Below the pieces are notes generated by a model. That model searched no databases and was not told the origin of the DNA. It worked only from the letters and a program-made list of their open reading frames with translations. This document shows positions 62,229 through 64,000 of a stretch of DNA of 64,000 nt, piece by piece. The DNA lies in NCBI GenBank assembly GCA_023150915.1, contig JAKLKA010000020.1:16710-80709 (forward strand). Reading direction: 5' to 3'. Both the position numbers and the translations under genes were made by a program. Numbering within the stretch: position 1 is the first letter of the stretch; every line of letters begins with the position of its first letter. The stretch comes from Polyangiaceae bacterium. Its GTDB lineage: Bacteria > Myxococcota_A > Polyangia > Polyangiales > Polyangiaceae.

Positions 62229-63037
62229 TGTCGCTCTCGGCCGAGCGCCGCCGAGCCCACGCCGAGGTGCTCGAGTTACTCGAGAAGCGCCACGGCATCG
62301 GTCACAAGGGTGCAGGGGTCAGCGCCTGGATGGAGGTGCGGCTCGATCGCGCGCTGGATGCGCTGTGCGCCGACACCGGCGGAGTGCTCGACGCCGCGGT
62401 CGAGCTCTTGCGCGCCGAGCCGGGGCGGCTGGAAGAGATCGCCGAGCGCCTGCGGGTGGGCGAGACGCGGTTCTTCCGTGATGTACCCCAGTGGGACGCG
62501 CTGCGCGCGACCCTTGCGGCGCGATTCGCCGGGCGCGAGCGCGTGCGTGCGCTGTCGGTGGGCTGCTCTACCGGTGAAGAGGGCTGGAGCCTGGCCATGG
62601 TGCTGGAAGAAGCCCTGGGTCGAGGCGCCGCCTATCGCGTGGTCGGTATGGATCGCAGCGACGCGGCCATCGCCGCCGCGCGCGAAGGGCGCTATGCGCA
62701 GAGCCAGATCGGCCAGGTGCCGCGCGAGCTGGCCGAGCGCTGCTTGACCCGGCACGGCGACACGGTGCAGGTGGCCGAGCGGTTCGCCGAGCGCGTCAGC
62801 TTCGTCGCGCGGGATGCCATGGTGGGCCCTCCGCCGGGTCACTACGAGATCGTGCTCTGCAAGAACCTGCTCATCTATTTCGGCAACGAGGCCGCCGAGC
62901 GCGCGGTCAGCTTGATGCTGAAGAGCCTGGCCGAAGGTGGGTTCTTGATGGTGGCCAAGAGCGAGGTCCCGCGGGTCAAGGCGCTGGGGCACACCGCGGA
63001 GCAGCTCGCGCCCGGAATCGTGGTCTTTCGCGCGTGA
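62225..63037 (+). CDS. cheR: CheR-type protein-glutamate methyltransferase
   Basis: 270 aa; GTG 62225 (overlapping cheW as GTGA) or ATG 62228 are both possible. An N-terminal helical domain ([26 protein letters not shown]) precedes the AdoMet-binding core: [33 protein letters not shown], and [20 protein letters not shown]. These are the standard CheR signatures. It methylates glutamates of chemoreceptors. Together with the adjacent CheW it forms a mini-operon. No CheB demethylase is nearby. Confidence 0.9.
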   Translation: MMSLSAERRRAHAEVLELLEKRHGIGHKGAGVSAWMEVRLDRALDALCADTGGVLDAAVELLRAEPGRLEEIAERLRVGETRFFRDVPQWDALRATLAARFAGRERVRALSVGCSTGEEGWSLAMVLEEALGRGAAYRVVGMDRSDAAIAAAREGRYAQSQIGQVPRELAERCLTRHGDTVQVAERFAERVSFVARDAMVGPPPGHYEIVLCKNLLIYFGNEAAERAVSLMLKSLAEGGFLMVAKSEVPRVKALGHTAEQLAPGIVVFRA

Positions 63038-63078
63038 GCCGGCTTGCCGCTGCCGGCGCGTGGCGTTATGCCCGCGCC

Positions 63079-63858
63079 ATGTCCAGCGAAGATCTGCTGA
63101 CCATCGGCACTCACACCTTCCGGTCGCGGTTGTTCGTCGGCACCGGAAAATATGCCAGCGTCGACCAGACGCGCGCCGCCCTCGAGGCGTCGGGGGCCGA
63201 GGTGGTGACGGTGGCGCTGCGGCGCGTGAACCTGCAAGACCGTGGCGAGGGCTCGCTGATGCAGCTCTTGACGAGCAAGCGCTGGACGCTGCTCCCCAAC
63301 ACGGCAGGCTGCTTCACCGCCGACGAGGCGGTGCGCACGCTGCGCTTGGCGCGCGAGCTGGGCATCGCCGAGCTGGTCAAGCTCGAGGTGATCGGCGACC
63401 CCCGCACCCTCTACCCGGACAACGAGCAGACCGTCGAGGCCGCCAAGATCCTGGTCAAAGAGGGCTTCACCGTGCTGCCGTACTGCATCGACGATCCGAT
63501 CGTGTGCCGCAAGCTGGAAGACGCCGGCTGCGCCGCGGTGATGCCGCTGGCGGCGCCCATCGGCTCGGGTCTCGGGATCCGCAACCCGTACAACCTTCGC
63601 ATCATCCTGGAGCAGGCCAAGGTGCCCGTGATCGTGGACGCGGGGGTGGGCACGGCCAGCGACGCCGCCGTGGCCCTCGAGCTGGGGTGCCAGGGCGTGC
63701 TGATGAACACCGCCATCGCCGAAGCCAAGGATCCGGTGCTGATGGCCAGCGCCATGCGCGAGGCAGTGAGCGCGGGCCGCAAGGCGTTCTTGGCCGGCCG
63801 CATGCCGAAGCGGCTGCACGCCAACGCCTCGAGCCCGGCGGCGGGCCTGATCGAGTGA
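63079..63858 (+). CDS. thiG: Thiazole synthase
   Basis: 259 aa from ATG 63079 ([19 protein letters not shown]); the frame upstream to 63034 overlaps cheR. The barrel includes [35 protein letters not shown], the Schiff-base region [17 protein letters not shown] with Lys101, [16 protein letters not shown] and [20 protein letters not shown], all diagnostic of ThiG. It makes thiazole phosphate from DXP, dehydroglycine and ThiS thiocarboxylate. ThiS, ThiF and other thi genes are not adjacent and no TPP riboswitch was seen upstream, so thiamine genes are dispersed. Confidence 0.93.
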   Translation: MSSEDLLTIGTHTFRSRLFVGTGKYASVDQTRAALEASGAEVVTVALRRVNLQDRGEGSLMQLLTSKRWTLLPNTAGCFTADEAVRTLRLARELGIAELVKLEVIGDPRTLYPDNEQTVEAAKILVKEGFTVLPYCIDDPIVCRKLEDAGCAAVMPLAAPIGSGLGIRNPYNLRIILEQAKVPVIVDAGVGTASDAAVALELGCQGVLMNTAIAEAKDPVLMASAMREAVSAGRKAFLAGRMPKRLHANASSPAAGLIE

Positions 63859-63912
63859 GTCGAGTGGTCGGGCCTTGGCCCGCCGGGCGTTTCCCGGCAG
63901 AGTGCCTGCCGG

Positions 63913-64000
63913 ATGAGCGTCCCGCCCCTGAGCGCGTACCAGAAGCGCCTGTTCGCGTTCCTCAGCGTCGCCACCTTCTTCGAGGGCTACGACTTCATGG
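63913..64000 (+). CDS. MFS transporter (5' end only)
   Basis: 29 codons are visible before the window ends. The N-terminus MSVPPLSAYQKRLFAFLSVA followed by TFFEGYDFM matches the first membrane helix of major facilitator family transporters of the aromatic-acid/sugar type, where FFEGYDF is the usual opening. Substrate unknown. Starts 54 bases after thiG with no recognisable Shine-Dalgarno sequence. The rest lies beyond the window. Confidence 0.6.
   Translation, partial: MSVPPLSAYQKRLFAFLSVATFFEGYDFM

Noticed and set aside
62900..63078. TPP riboswitch upstream of thiG
   Set aside because: The upstream 180 bases are the cheR coding end; no CTGAGA-type or ACCTGA-type conserved thi-box elements were seen.

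Overview
The window looks like chromosomal DNA of a myxobacterium (Myxococcota, probably Polyangia). The support is very high GC, secreted lipoproteins with Gly/Ser-rich linkers after the lipobox cysteine (1-541, 15798-17402, 39890-41143, 49150-50802), MYXO-CTERM-like C-terminal tails (18926-22270 and 41779-42783), a eukaryote-like Ser/Thr kinase and an ECF sigma/FecR pair. No rRNA or tRNA gene was recognised.

Region 1 (1 to about 37.5 kb) is a large cell-surface polysaccharide locus. The plus-strand block 621-8314 carries an aminotransferase, a fused bi-domain dehydrogenase, a heparinase II/III-type lyase and a secreted beta-helix protein. A Wzy-like polymerase and a pectate-lyase-type lipoprotein (8364-11112, minus) are divergent from an asparagine synthase, a flippase and a methyltransferase (11216-15466). 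After an IS3 remnant, a receptor-L-domain-like lipoprotein, a glycosyltransferase and a large FG-GAP surface protein comes a tightly coupled eight-gene minus-strand operon (30344 down to 22267): priming sugar transferase, split transketolase, TylF-type methyltransferase, UDP-GlcNAc 2-epimerase, two sugar epimerases and a second asparagine synthase. An O-antigen ligase-like protein with a TPR-like tail, a Wzz/BY-kinase and a WbpM-like 4,6-dehydratase complete the locus. Together they would build, amidate, flip, polymerise and trim a modified-sugar polysaccharide.

Region 2 (37.5-53.4 kb) mixes surface lipoproteins, an Rpn nuclease, a matrixin-type protease, a kinase, an ABC exporter and a WlbC/WbpE-type aminotransferase interrupted by 20 in-frame copies of a 12-bp repeat. 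The main novelty lies here: a RAYT-like Y1 (HUH) transposase (46027-46851) bracketed by two arrays of 52-bp units built around palindromes (45412-46006 and 46954-47280). A third locus at 53390-53925 has two further repeat classes with the same 52-bp period, followed by a 22-bp repeat and an XPB-type helicase/Bax1-type nuclease pair.

Region 3 (54-64 kb) carries that helicase-nuclease pair, an ECF sigma factor with a recognisable ECF-type promoter plus a FecR-type partner, an MlaF-type ATPase, a small unknown protein, an LpxL-like acyltransferase, a WlbA/WbpB-type dehydrogenase, CheW-CheR, ThiG and the start of an MFS transporter. WlbA-, WlbB- and WlbC-type genes (60.7, 51.7 and 44.0 kb) and a WbpI/WecB-type gene (26.1 kb) could form one diacetamido-uronate pathway that has been dispersed.
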